The translations under genes were made by a program, and so were the position numbers. The notes under the pieces are model-generated. The model ran no database searches and was not told the origin of the DNA. It was given only the letters and a program-made list of their open reading frames with translations. 11,251 nt of DNA from FEN-727 sp036508635 (GTDB lineage Bacteria; Actinomycetota; Geothermincolia; Fen-727; Anoxymicrobiaceae): NCBI GenBank assembly GCA_036508635.1, contig DATCGY010000249.1:1-11251 (forward strand). Reading direction: 5' to 3'. Below are positions 1 to 7,006 of this stretch, piece by piece; the stretch's first letter is position 1, and every line of letters begins with the position of its first letter.

Positions 1-2
1 GT

Positions 3-422
3 CAGGCCGGCAGGGAGATGGGGAGGGTGTCTGTCGCACTCGGCAAGGGCATCGCTTCGCTTTTCTCGCTTCACACCCTCAAGGTCCTGTTCAACATGAC
101 GCCGCGCAACCAGGAGAGCCCCCAGAGCATCGTGGGAGCCACGCGCGTAGCGTTCCAGGCGGCGGGGCAGGGCATCTCGGTCTTTCTCTATGTCGTCGCA
201 TACCTGTTCTTCTTCCTTGCCCTCTTCAACCTGCTTCCACTTCCGCCGTTCGACGGCGGACACCTCCTCGTGATAATAATCGAGAAGGTCTTTGGCAAAC
301 GCATAGACGTCCGCAAGTTGATGCCCATCGCCTGGGCAGTGATCATCGTCCTCTCGATAGTCGCATTGCGCCTCGCCATGCTCGACATCTTCAAACCCCT
401 CCCGAACCCGTTCAAACCCTGA
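3..422 (+). CDS. C-terminal part of M50 site-2 zinc metalloprotease (RseP/Rip type), 5' end outside window
   Basis: This is the tail of an intramembrane zinc metalloprotease of family M50, which cuts membrane-bound regulators such as anti-sigma factors. The reading frame is open to the left edge of the window, so the HExxH motif and PDZ domain would lie upstream. About 140 residues are visible. The diagnostic element is NLLPLPPFDGGH, the conserved N-x-x-P-x(4)-D-G motif whose aspartate is the third zinc ligand in this family. It follows a hydrophobic segment (VFLYVVAYLFFFLALF). A second hydrophobic stretch (VIIVLSIVALRLAML) lies near the C-terminus, and the chain ends in a short proline-rich tail. 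ispG follows after 117 bases. In Actinobacteria a protease of this type commonly sits between dxr and ispG, which supports the call. Which regulator it cleaves cannot be told from the sequence. Confidence 0.88.
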   Translation, partial: QAGREMGRVSVALGKGIASLFSLHTLKVLFNMTPRNQESPQSIVGATRVAFQAAGQGISVFLYVVAYLFFFLALFNLLPLPPFDGGHLLVIIIEKVFGKRIDVRKLMPIAWAVIIVLSIVALRLAMLDIFKPLPNPFKP

Positions 423-539
423 CCTCGTTTATGATAGATTGTGGCCATGCAACAACTGTGGATCGCTGCATTAACTCGGTGTTAGATACCATTTATTGCA
501 CAGTCACGCCAGGAGGCGCGAGCGAACGGCGATGAGGTC

Positions 540-1622
540 ATGGAACGAAGGGAAACCCGCAGGATAAAGGTTGGAAACGTCCCGGTCGGTGGAGGCGCGC
601 CGGTGACGGTTCAGTCGATGACCAATACCGACACCAGGGATGTAGAGGCCACGCTTAGCCAGATAAGCGAGCTCGAACATGCAGGGTGCGACATCGTTAG
701 GGTGGGAATCCCCGACACCGAAGCCGCCGAGGCTCTATCCGCCATCGTTTCCGGGTCGAACATCCCGGTGATTGCGGACCTGCATTTCGACTGGCGCCTC
801 GCGTTCCTCGTCATGGAGCAGGGAGTCGCAGGGATTCGCCTGAACCCGGGAACGATAACGAAAAAGGACCGGGTCAGGGAGATAGCGGCGGAAGCTGCCG
901 CCCGGGGTTTGGCGGTGCGCGTGGGTGTAAACGCCGGTTCGCTCGAGAGGAGTCACGCGACCGAGGGTGGCGGCCGGGTGGAGGCTGCCGCGCTGGCCGC
1001 GAGTGCTCTCGAAGGCGCCGAGCTGATGAGCGCGGAAGGCGTGACGAACCTCAAGATATCGGTGAAGGCGTCAGATGTACGCCGGACGATAGAGGCTTAC
1101 AGGCTCGTCTCCGAGCAGAGCGAGTGGCCGGTTCACGTTGGCGTAACAGAAGCTGGCACTCCCTGGTCGGGAACGATAAAGAGCGCGGTCGGCATCGGAG
1201 CGCTTCTCGCTGAAGGAATCGGAGACACCATAAGGGTCTCACTGACGGCTCCTCCGGTCGAGGAGATCAGGGTCGGCCGCAAGATACTGGCTTCCCTCGG
1301 CCTTGTTAGCGCGGGTCCCGACGTGATATCGTGTCCGACCTGTGCCAGGAGCGATATCGACGTGATCGACCTCGCGACGCGGGTGGAAAAGGCGCTCGAA
1401 GGGTACAAGACGCCGCTGACGGTCGCCGTCATGGGCTGCGTTGTAAACGGCCCGGGCGAAGCCCGCGAGGCTGACATAGGGATAGCGGGAGGCAGCGAGG
1501 GCGCGCTCCTGTTCGTGAAGGGCGAGATGGTCAGGCGCGTTCAGCCTGATGACATGTACGAAGAATTGATCGCGGAAGTCAAGAAACTGATAAGAGAAAG
1601 TGGAGAGGGTGAAGGCGTTTGA
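540..1622 (+). CDS. ispG: 4-hydroxy-3-methylbut-2-enyl-diphosphate synthase, [4Fe-4S] enzyme of the MEP isoprenoid pathway
   Basis: IspG (GcpE) is a cytosolic enzyme that reductively opens 2-C-methyl-D-erythritol 2,4-cyclodiphosphate to HMBPP, the penultimate step of the non-mevalonate isoprenoid pathway, using electrons from flavodoxin or ferredoxin. The protein is 360 residues, a normal length for the bacterial short form. An N-terminal TIM barrel (about 1-255) contains PVTVQSMTNTDTRD, IADLHFD and GIRLNPG. A C-terminal iron-sulfur domain carries the cluster ligands: C265 and C268 in SCPTC, C300 in MGCVVNGPGEA, and E307 in the same motif. These match the E. coli Cys/Cys/Cys/Glu set with a constant offset of five. 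Start: ATG at 540 is the only start codon in frame near the conserved N-terminus. A GAGG lies immediately before it, and a better AGGAGG at 511-516 is 23 bases away, so the ribosome site is not textbook. The stop overlaps the proS start by 4 bases, implying co-translation. Confidence 0.97.
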   Translation: MERRETRRIKVGNVPVGGGAPVTVQSMTNTDTRDVEATLSQISELEHAGCDIVRVGIPDTEAAEALSAIVSGSNIPVIADLHFDWRLAFLVMEQGVAGIRLNPGTITKKDRVREIAAEAAARGLAVRVGVNAGSLERSHATEGGGRVEAAALAASALEGAELMSAEGVTNLKISVKASDVRRTIEAYRLVSEQSEWPVHVGVTEAGTPWSGTIKSAVGIGALLAEGIGDTIRVSLTAPPVEEIRVGRKILASLGLVSAGPDVISCPTCARSDIDVIDLATRVEKALEGYKTPLTVAVMGCVVNGPGEAREADIGIAGGSEGALLFVKGEMVRRVQPDDMYEELIAEVKKLIRESGEGEGV

Positions 1623-3322
1623 GATTTTCCCGGGTCACGGTGCCCACGTTAAAAGAGAAGCCCGCTGAGGCTGACATAGCAAGCCACGAACTGCTACTTC
1701 GTGCGGGCATGATGAGATCGGTCGCGGCCGGCATTTACACCATGCTGCCGCTGGGCGCCCTTGCACTGGAGAAGATCGAGGATATCGTCCGCCAAGAGAT
1801 GAACGCCGCGGGTGCCCTCGAGGTCGTGCTCCCGTCCCTGCATCCGTCCGACCTGTGGATGTGCAGCGGCAGGTGGCAGGCTTACGGCCCCGAGATGATG
1901 CGGATAAAAGACAGGGCGGGCCGCGATTTCTGCCTTGGACCGACGGCCGAAGAGATGATAACTACTACCGTTGGCAGGACAGCGCCGTCGTATCGCGACC
2001 TGCCGGTCAACCTTTACCAGATCCAGACCAAGTTCCGCGACGAGATGCGCCCGAGGTTCGGGCTGCTTCGCGGACGAGAGTTCAGGATGAAAGACGCCTA
2101 CAGCTTCCACGCGGACGCGGATGACCTCGAGGTCACTTACAGGAGGATGTACGAGGCATACTCGACCATCGCGAAGAGATGCTCCCTCGAGACCCGGGTC
2201 GTGGAGGCATCGACGGGCCTAATCGGCGGCTCCGCCTCCCACGAGTTCATGGTCATCTCCGAGGTCGGCGAGGACGTCCTCGTCTACTGTGAGAACTGCG
2301 AGTACGGTGCGAACGCCGAGCTGGAGATGCACGGGTCCGGTCGCGCCTTCGGCGGTGAGTCACGCTCCCTCGAGGAGGTCAAAACCCCCGGGATGGTCTC
2401 CATCGATGACGTCGCGGGCTTTCTCGGCACGACGGGGGACGGAGTGTTGAAGTGCGTGCTATACGTCGTGGGTAACGAGGCTCTGGCCGCGTTCGTGCCG
2501 GGCTACAGGGAGGTCTCCGAGGCAAAACTCATGACCGCACTCGGCACGGACGAGTTTCACGTGATGAGGGATGACGAACGCGACCTCTTCCCGACAATAA
2601 CGCCCGGGTTCACAGGGCCTGTCGGACTCGAAGGGGTGAGGGTGCTCTTCGACGTGGAGGCAAGCGGTGCCCGCGGTCTCGTGTGCGGCGCAAACAAGGT
2701 GGATTATCACTATATCGGCGCCGAGGAAGGCCGCGACTTTGCGGCGGAGCCAGTCGCCGATATTGCGGGAGCGGTCGAGGGCGATCTCTGCCCGAAGTGC
2801 GACGGGATCCTCAAGATTGCCCGCGGCATCGAGATAGGGCACATCTTCAAGCTCGGGACCAAGTACACCGAACCGCTCAACGTCGAGTTCACTGGCGAAG
2901 ACGGTGCGCTTCACCCGGTGATCATGGGCACGTACGGCATCGGTACGTCGCGGATGCTCCAGACAATCGTCGAGCAGCACAACGACGAAGGTGGTATCAG
3001 GTGGCCGAAAGCCGTCGCTCCGCTGCCGGTCCAGATAGTGGTCGTTGGGCCGGGAAGACCAGAACAGGCCGAGGCGGCCGACAGGCTCGAAAGGGAGCTT
3101 GCCGCGCGAGGTTACCAGGCGCTCGTGGACGCCCGCGAGGCTAGCCCCGGGGTGAAGTTCAACGACGCCGACCTCGTCGGGCTCCCGGTGCAGATAGTGG
3201 TGGGCAAGAAGCTGGCCGACGGAAAAGTCGACCTCAAGACGCGCTATACGGGCGAGAGGAGGGACGTCTCCCTTGAGGAGGCACTCGAAGGATTCGAAAG
3301 AGCCCTCGCGGAAGCCCCGTGA
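1619..3322 (+). CDS. proS: Prolyl-tRNA synthetase, bacterial type with INS editing domain
   Basis: This is a class II aminoacyl-tRNA synthetase that charges tRNA-Pro with proline in the cytoplasm. It has 567 residues, close to the 572 of the E. coli enzyme. Catalytic core: motif 1 region around 52-80, GPTAEE at 107-112, motif 2 (FRDEMRPRFGLLRGREFRMKDAYSF) from 139, and motif 3 with GTYGIGTSRM at 437-446. The insertion between motifs 2 and 3 (about 225-395) is the INS domain that hydrolyses Ala-tRNA-Pro. K278 sits where the E. coli editing lysine (K279) is expected. The CENC and CPKC pairs flanking the insertion are clearly visible. The C-terminal anticodon-binding domain begins near 468 (PLPVQIVVVGPG). 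The start is TTG at 1619, inside the ispG stop region (4-base overlap), with GGAGAGGG at 1602-1609 upstream; an ATG-only search would miss it. Together with ispG it forms a tight operon. Confidence 0.97.
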   Translation: MRFSRVTVPTLKEKPAEADIASHELLLRAGMMRSVAAGIYTMLPLGALALEKIEDIVRQEMNAAGALEVVLPSLHPSDLWMCSGRWQAYGPEMMRIKDRAGRDFCLGPTAEEMITTTVGRTAPSYRDLPVNLYQIQTKFRDEMRPRFGLLRGREFRMKDAYSFHADADDLEVTYRRMYEAYSTIAKRCSLETRVVEASTGLIGGSASHEFMVISEVGEDVLVYCENCEYGANAELEMHGSGRAFGGESRSLEEVKTPGMVSIDDVAGFLGTTGDGVLKCVLYVVGNEALAAFVPGYREVSEAKLMTALGTDEFHVMRDDERDLFPTITPGFTGPVGLEGVRVLFDVEASGARGLVCGANKVDYHYIGAEEGRDFAAEPVADIAGAVEGDLCPKCDGILKIARGIEIGHIFKLGTKYTEPLNVEFTGEDGALHPVIMGTYGIGTSRMLQTIVEQHNDEGGIRWPKAVAPLPVQIVVVGPGRPEQAEAADRLERELAARGYQALVDAREASPGVKFNDADLVGLPVQIVVGKKLADGKVDLKTRYTGERRDVSLEEALEGFERALAEAP

Positions 3323-3575
3323 GCCCCGTCCCTTACCCGGTTTTTTTTCCGACGGTAAGCCCGAAGGCTGGGTGGAGGTCGCCACGGCACCCAACCAGAT
3401 CGCAGCGGGCATGCTCGAATCGGCGCTCAAGGCGGAGGTTATACCCGTCATAATAAACCGGCCATGGACGTTCGCGATCACCGGCGGCGGAGGCATCCAC
3501 GGCATCATGGTCCCTGAGGACCGCGCCGAAGAAGCGCGCGAAATCCTCCGCGACATCTGGGACGTCGACGAGTAG
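3273..3575 (+). CDS. DUF2007-like small protein (putative signal-transducing protein); start uncertain
   Basis: This is a small protein of the DUF2007 type; the family has no firmly known biochemical role. The recognisable part starts at about residue 33 with WVEVATAPNQIAAGMLESAL, then VIPVIINR and the terminal block IMVPEDRAEEAREIL. This is the usual pattern of one ferredoxin-like domain ending in a 'VPxExxxxAxxIL' helix. Three starts are possible. TTG at 3273 has a strong AGGAGG at 3257-3262 but overlaps proS by 50 bases and adds a basic, proline-rich 32-residue leader. GTG at 3372, with GAAGG 4 bases upstream, gives 67 residues, about one domain. A third is GTG at 3319, overlapping the proS stop as GTGA, but it is in another frame, separated by a run of eight T at 3341-3348. 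I list the longest frame. The gene is probably transcribed with proS. Confidence 0.65.
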   Translation: MRRHSKDSKEPSRKPREPRPLPGFFSDGKPEGWVEVATAPNQIAAGMLESALKAEVIPVIINRPWTFAITGGGGIHGIMVPEDRAEEAREILRDIWDVDE

Positions 3576-3651
3576 CGGATCGGTAACTTCCTCGTTCGGC
3601 CTCAAGTGAATAGAATACAACTCGACGCCGAGAATACTCAGTGGAGGTGGC

Positions 3652-4317
3652 ATGGAAGGCGATACGACTGTGGACGATACTCTTGGGACGTCGAATGGTG
3701 GGACGGGCCCTTCGAGAGGACAGAAGATGGATGAGGGCCTGAGGTGGTTCTCGGACTTTTTCTTCCGCCCGTTCACCTGGTTTTTCGGAATGCTCGGGAT
3801 CTCACCTAACATCATCACCTTGATGGGAATCGCACTGGCATTTGCGAGCGCTTACTTCCTCACGGTGAAGAACGTGCCCCTGGCCGCGGTATTCTGGGTG
3901 CTGTCCGGCGTATTCGATATCATCGACGGCTATGTCGCGAAGAAGCTCGAGAAGACGACCGTGTTCGGGTCTTTCCTCGACTCTTTCTCGGACCGGATCA
4001 GCGACGCGGCGATATACCTGGGCCTCGCCATCTACTTCCTGAGGTCGTCCGAGGGAGTGTACGTCGGCCTGTCCCTGGCCATCCTTGTCATGACGTTCCT
4101 CATCAGCTACGTGCGGGCAAAGGCCGAGTCGCTTGATGTCCACTGCAAAGCGGGCCTCATGGCGAGGGCGCCGCGCATCCTCCTCCTCGCAATCGGTCTG
4201 TTCTTCAACGGCCTGTCACCGTGGGTCCTCAAGATCGTGGTATGGATAATGGCGGTGCTCCTTTTTGAGACCCTGTTTGAGAGGCTGATAGAGGTATGGA
4301 AGGCGCTGGCTGAATGA
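3652..4317 (+). CDS. pgsA: CDP-alcohol phosphatidyltransferase, likely phosphatidylinositol-phosphate synthase
   Basis: This is an integral membrane enzyme of the CDP-alcohol phosphotransferase family. The signature D-x2-D-G-x2-A-x9-G-x3-D-x3-D is complete: D89, D92, G93, A96, G106, D110 and D114. The usual Arg of D-G-x2-A-R is Lys97. Four to six hydrophobic helices follow (for example 55-72, 77-90, 118-130, 137-152, 175-205). The segment DRISD (114-118) and the later YVRAKAES with GLMARAPR resemble the inositol-phosphate-using branch (PIP or archaetidylinositol-phosphate synthases) more than glycerol-phosphate or serine users. The predicted reaction is CDP-diacylglycerol plus inositol 1-phosphate to PIP. 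Its neighbours, a PatA-like and a PimA-like gene, support this. Start: ATG 3652 has GGAGG 4 bases upstream. ATG 3727, with GAGAGGA 6 bases upstream, would drop a hydrophilic 25-residue leader and is equally plausible. The symbol follows mycobacterial pgsA1 usage. Confidence 0.85.
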   Translation: MEGDTTVDDTLGTSNGGTGPSRGQKMDEGLRWFSDFFFRPFTWFFGMLGISPNIITLMGIALAFASAYFLTVKNVPLAAVFWVLSGVFDIIDGYVAKKLEKTTVFGSFLDSFSDRISDAAIYLGLAIYFLRSSEGVYVGLSLAILVMTFLISYVRAKAESLDVHCKAGLMARAPRILLLAIGLFFNGLSPWVLKIVVWIMAVLLFETLFERLIEVWKALAE

Positions 4318-5195
4318 AGCCCGCATATTACTTGTTCCTGGTCGCGGACAAGGTCATCGGCTGGCTGCCCATAGGCTTCACCCGCGCGGTCGCGCATGCT
4401 GGAGCGAATATCTACTACTATGCGTTCCCGGGGAAGCGCAGGATGATAAAGCGCAATATGCGTCGAGCGCTTGGCCCCGGGGCGAGCGAGAAAGAGGTCA
4501 GAAACACTGCCCGCCGCGCGTGTCTCTACTACGCGGATTACTGGGTGGACATATTCTGGCTTCCCACCATGTCGAGGGAATATGTGCTCGAGCGTTTCGG
4601 CAAGGTGAACGAGTCGGCCCTCATTTCGGCGATTAACGCGGGTAAGGGCGTGCTGGTAGTGCTACCGCACTACGGTTCGTGGGAGGCTGGGGCGGTCTTC
4701 CTCTCCAGTCTCGGGCCGTTCGCAGCCGTCGCCGAGATTCTAAAGCCCGTGGAGCTGTTCGACCTGTTCTGCAAGCTCCGCAAGTCAGTAGGAATCGATA
4801 TCTTCCCGTATGACAACAAGCCGGAGACCCGTGATGCAATGGTTGAGTCTCTGGAGAGCGGGATCATGCTCGCCTTGCTGAGCGACCGCGACCTCAAGGG
4901 CAAGGGGGTCGAGGTGGAGTTCTTCGGAGAACGGACGACGCTGCCTCCAGGCCCGGCGGCACTCGCACTGCGCAGCGGTTCCCCGATCCTCGTCGTCAGC
5001 GTGAGGAACACCAAGGACGGATGGGTAGGGCACGCCATGGACGCTATCGGGGTGAGCACCTCGGACGGGCGCGACAGGGACGAGGTCATCCGCGAGACCA
5101 TGCAGTTGGTCGCCCGGCAGCTCGAGGTGTTGATCCGCGAAGATCCGGCCCAGTGGCACATGTTCATGCCTGCATGGCCTTCTGACAGGGAGTGA
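4314..5195 (+). CDS. patA: LpxL/HtrB-family lysophospholipid acyltransferase, PatA-like (PIM acyltransferase)
   Basis: This is a 293-residue, membrane-associated acyltransferase of the LpxL/HtrB superfamily. In mycobacteria the homologue PatA moves palmitate onto the mannose added by PimA. Visible motifs are an N-terminal hydrophobic start (YYLFLVADKVIGWLPIGF), basic KRRMIKRNMRRAL, the catalytic H-x4-E box in LPHYGSWEAG (H119, E124), DRDLKGKGVEVEFFGE with LPPGPAALA (the conserved FFG...LP.GPA block), and a C-terminal EDPAQWHMFMPAWPSD like the PatA ending with W-H-M. The start ATG overlaps the preceding stop as ATGA, so translation is probably coupled to the PIP-synthase gene. A lipid A role is unlikely beside PI-type genes. 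The stop codon abuts the stop of the convergent gene with no gap. The family is secure; the acyl acceptor is inferred from context. Confidence 0.85.
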   Translation: MKPAYYLFLVADKVIGWLPIGFTRAVAHAGANIYYYAFPGKRRMIKRNMRRALGPGASEKEVRNTARRACLYYADYWVDIFWLPTMSREYVLERFGKVNESALISAINAGKGVLVVLPHYGSWEAGAVFLSSLGPFAAVAEILKPVELFDLFCKLRKSVGIDIFPYDNKPETRDAMVESLESGIMLALLSDRDLKGKGVEVEFFGERTTLPPGPAALALRSGSPILVVSVRNTKDGWVGHAMDAIGVSTSDGRDRDEVIRETMQLVARQLEVLIREDPAQWHMFMPAWPSDRE

Positions 5196-6254
5196 TCAGG
5201 CGAGCGCCGCCAGCACTTCTTCGATCGCCTCTTTCGAGTCAGGAAGCGACGAATGAGTCCCAACGAGCATCTTCGCGCTATCCGAACCGATGGAGGCGGC
5301 AAACGCCTCCAGTGCAGTGGGCCGGTTGAGCCATCTCTCGGAAGTGCCGAGCACCGTTACGCTACCGGATGGGATCTGTTCGGGTGGAGGCAGCATGTGC
5401 AGCAGCCTTGAAAGGCTCGATCTCTTTCCATCGGTGCCCCTGGCAGGCGGCTTGAAAAAGGCAGTGACGATACGGACCGGAGTGGACTCCCTCATCGCAT
5501 TTATCTCACTGTAGCCTTCCGCGTCCCTCGCGGGAGGGTCGATAGCGACCGCCCTCGAAGCGGTGCCCCTTCTCGCGAGCTCGATTGCGAGGTGACCTCC
5601 GAAGCCGGCGCCGACCGCGTTGACGGGCCCATCGCCGTTACGTTTCCGCAGCTCGGCCGCGGCGGCATCCAGAAGCTCATCCATCGACGCCGATGTTATT
5701 TCTCTAGGGCTATTGCCGTGGCCGTCGAGTTCGACGGCAAGCGCACAGTGCCCGGCTTGCGCGAGCGCCGCGGCGAGCGCGTCGAGGTCGGCGATGGTGC
5801 CGCCGAAATCGTGGAGAAGGAGAACGTCACAACCCGCCTGTGCCTTCCCTATGGCGGGTACGAACCTGGACGTTACGCGAGCACCCGCGACTTCGAGCTC
5901 AAAATCCTCGGCCGTCAGGGGGGCGCGGGCATCAGCTGAATGCCTTCGCCGGAGTAGAGTGATGACAGACGCCATGATAGCCTGGGCCACCGTGGCAACG
6001 ATGAGTCCCCCCGTCAGGACGATGAAGGTCTCTATCCCCTCGACATCGGGAGAGGCGAAATGACCGGGGCGCGAAAAGTACCAGGTGCAGGCACCCGCAA
6101 CCAGCAAGCCTCCCAGCAGCCCGCTCAACCATTTGCGGTCCGGGTAGCCGGTTAGCGAAAGGCCGTTCAGGCGGAAAGCCGCCACGATGAACTGCCATGC
6201 TCCAAGGAAGGCGATGACAAAGAAAATGAACATCCCCGCCACGTCACCGCGCAT
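5196..6254 (-). CDS. Membrane-anchored alpha/beta-hydrolase-fold protein, nucleophile serine replaced by glycine
   Basis: The protein is 352 residues. The N-terminal third has three hydrophobic helices (about 8-27, 43-60, 74-101), followed by RRRH, which by the positive-inside rule places the rest in the cytoplasm. From about 118 the sequence follows an alpha/beta-hydrolase fold: LLLHDFGG (145-152, oxyanion-hole region), ELDGHGNSP (175-183) and the nucleophile elbow VGAGFGGHLA (214-223). In active members that elbow is G-x-S-x-G; here it is G-A-G-F-G, with Gly217 (codon GGC) where serine belongs. A histidine in GTHSSLPDS (H334) sits where the catalytic His is expected, and E306 in VLGTSERW may sit at the acid position. 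The protein therefore looks like a pseudoenzyme or one with another mechanism. It lies 14 bases after the PAP2 stop, so the two are probably co-transcribed. Start ATG 6254 lacks a clear ribosome site; Met8 (6233) is an alternative. Substrate unknown. Confidence 0.8.
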   Translation of the reverse strand: MRGDVAGMFIFFVIAFLGAWQFIVAAFRLNGLSLTGYPDRKWLSGLLGGLLVAGACTWYFSRPGHFASPDVEGIETFIVLTGGLIVATVAQAIMASVITLLRRRHSADARAPLTAEDFELEVAGARVTSRFVPAIGKAQAGCDVLLLHDFGGTIADLDALAAALAQAGHCALAVELDGHGNSPREITSASMDELLDAAAAELRKRNGDGPVNAVGAGFGGHLAIELARRGTASRAVAIDPPARDAEGYSEINAMRESTPVRIVTAFFKPPARGTDGKRSSLSRLLHMLPPPEQIPSGSVTVLGTSERWLNRPTALEAFAASIGSDSAKMLVGTHSSLPDSKEAIEEVLAALA

Positions 6255-6268
6255 GTGGATAATCTTGC

Positions 6269-6919
6269 TTATTTGCTCTCACCGCCCCCTGGCAGGGCAC
6301 GTGGTAGACCCTGCCACGAAGCCAGCAGCCTGTCCGTAGCCCTGTTGAGGGCGACCGCGAGCGGGCGGTACAGGGGTTCGGCGGCGCGCGTCAGGAACGC
6401 GCTTCCCAACCCGAGCATCGCTCCCGAGACAATATCCAGCGGATAGTGGACCCCGCAAAGCACGCGGGCGAGACCCACGTAGACCGCGAGCGCCAGCATA
6501 ACGCCTCCGACCTTGCGGTTGTACATCAAGACCGATATCGCCATGACGAAGGCGATAGTCGCCGCATTGGAAGGGAACGAGCTATCGGTGTTATGGTAGA
6601 AAAGCAGGTGCACGTTTGACAGGCTTGTGAATGGACGAGGCCGAAAGAACGCACCGTTGAGGATGAAAAGGATGACCATCGACATGACGATAGCGATGAT
6701 GGTGCAGATGAGGCAGGTGAAAGCTAACTCGCGAGCTTGCCTGTCGCTTGGAAGCAGGACGACCAGTAGCACCAGGAGTGCGAGAACGATTGGTATGATG
6801 TGGTCGTCGGCTCCAACCCTGGCAAGCCAGTTGAGCACGGATGACTTGCCGGCGAGCGAGTTGATAGCCTTGAACACCGATTGATCTAGACTTATTAAGA
6901 ACTGGACAATGGCAGTCAC
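6269..6919 (-). CDS. PAP2-family membrane phosphatase (BcrC/UppP-like or phospholipid phosphatase)
   Basis: This is a 216-residue multi-pass membrane phosphatase of the PAP2 superfamily, which removes phosphate from lipid phosphates or polyprenyl diphosphates. Hydrophobic helices lie near 41-57, 66-88, 120-134, 138-155 and 163-178. Motif 1 appears as N-x6-R-P (N88, R95, P96 in FRPRPF), with Asn where the classical Lys stands. Motif 2 is SFPSNAA (114-120): the PS is kept but the His of PSGH is Ala119. Motif 3 is intact: R152-x5-H158-x3-D162 in ARVLCGVHYPLD. The start is GTG at 6919 with AGGAGG ten bases upstream (6930-6935 on the complement). The C-terminal tail is basic and hydrophilic. The gene heads the two-gene minus-strand unit between patA and pimA, so a role on a PI-type lipid, including dephosphorylation of PIP, is a positional inference. 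An undecaprenyl-diphosphate role is the main alternative. Confidence 0.85.
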   Translation of the reverse strand: MTAIVQFLISLDQSVFKAINSLAGKSSVLNWLARVGADDHIIPIVLALLVLLVVLLPSDRQARELAFTCLICTIIAIVMSMVILFILNGAFFRPRPFTSLSNVHLLFYHNTDSSFPSNAATIAFVMAISVLMYNRKVGGVMLALAVYVGLARVLCGVHYPLDIVSGAMLGLGSAFLTRAAEPLYRPLAVALNRATDRLLASWQGLPRALPGGGESK

Positions 6920-7006
6920 TGACTTTTAGCCTCCTCGCTCCCGGTTTTTCTGGAGCGCGCGAAGAATACTATCCGATTTCAGGGGTTCGTGCATGGTGAG
7001 CTTGTT

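Noticed and set aside
423..539. Possible promoter in the gap before ispG (TATGAT at 430-435, TAGATA at 483-488)
   Set aside because: Neither hexamer has a credible -35 at 16-18 bases, and the genes probably share an upstream operon promoter.
511..567. AGGAGG at 511-516 with ATG at 532 opening an 11-codon frame before ispG
   Set aside because: The spacing of 15 bases is too long, the frame overlaps the start of ispG, and its peptide shows nothing notable.
2459..3556. 365-codon minus-strand open frame over proS and the DUF2007-like gene
   Set aside because: It lies antisense to proS, whose motifs are unambiguous, and its translation shows no recognisable domain. It is a by-product of high GC.
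3585..3616. Possible promoter for the PIP-synthase gene (TAGAAT at 3611-3616)
   Set aside because: The -35 position reads TTCCTC, a poor match; too weak to annotate.
6943..6972. Possible promoter for pimA (TACTAT at 6967-6972) in the PAP2-pimA gap
   Set aside because: A promoter is expected in this divergent 87-base gap, but the only -35-like sequence is a T run without the TTGACA pattern. The site cannot be assigned.
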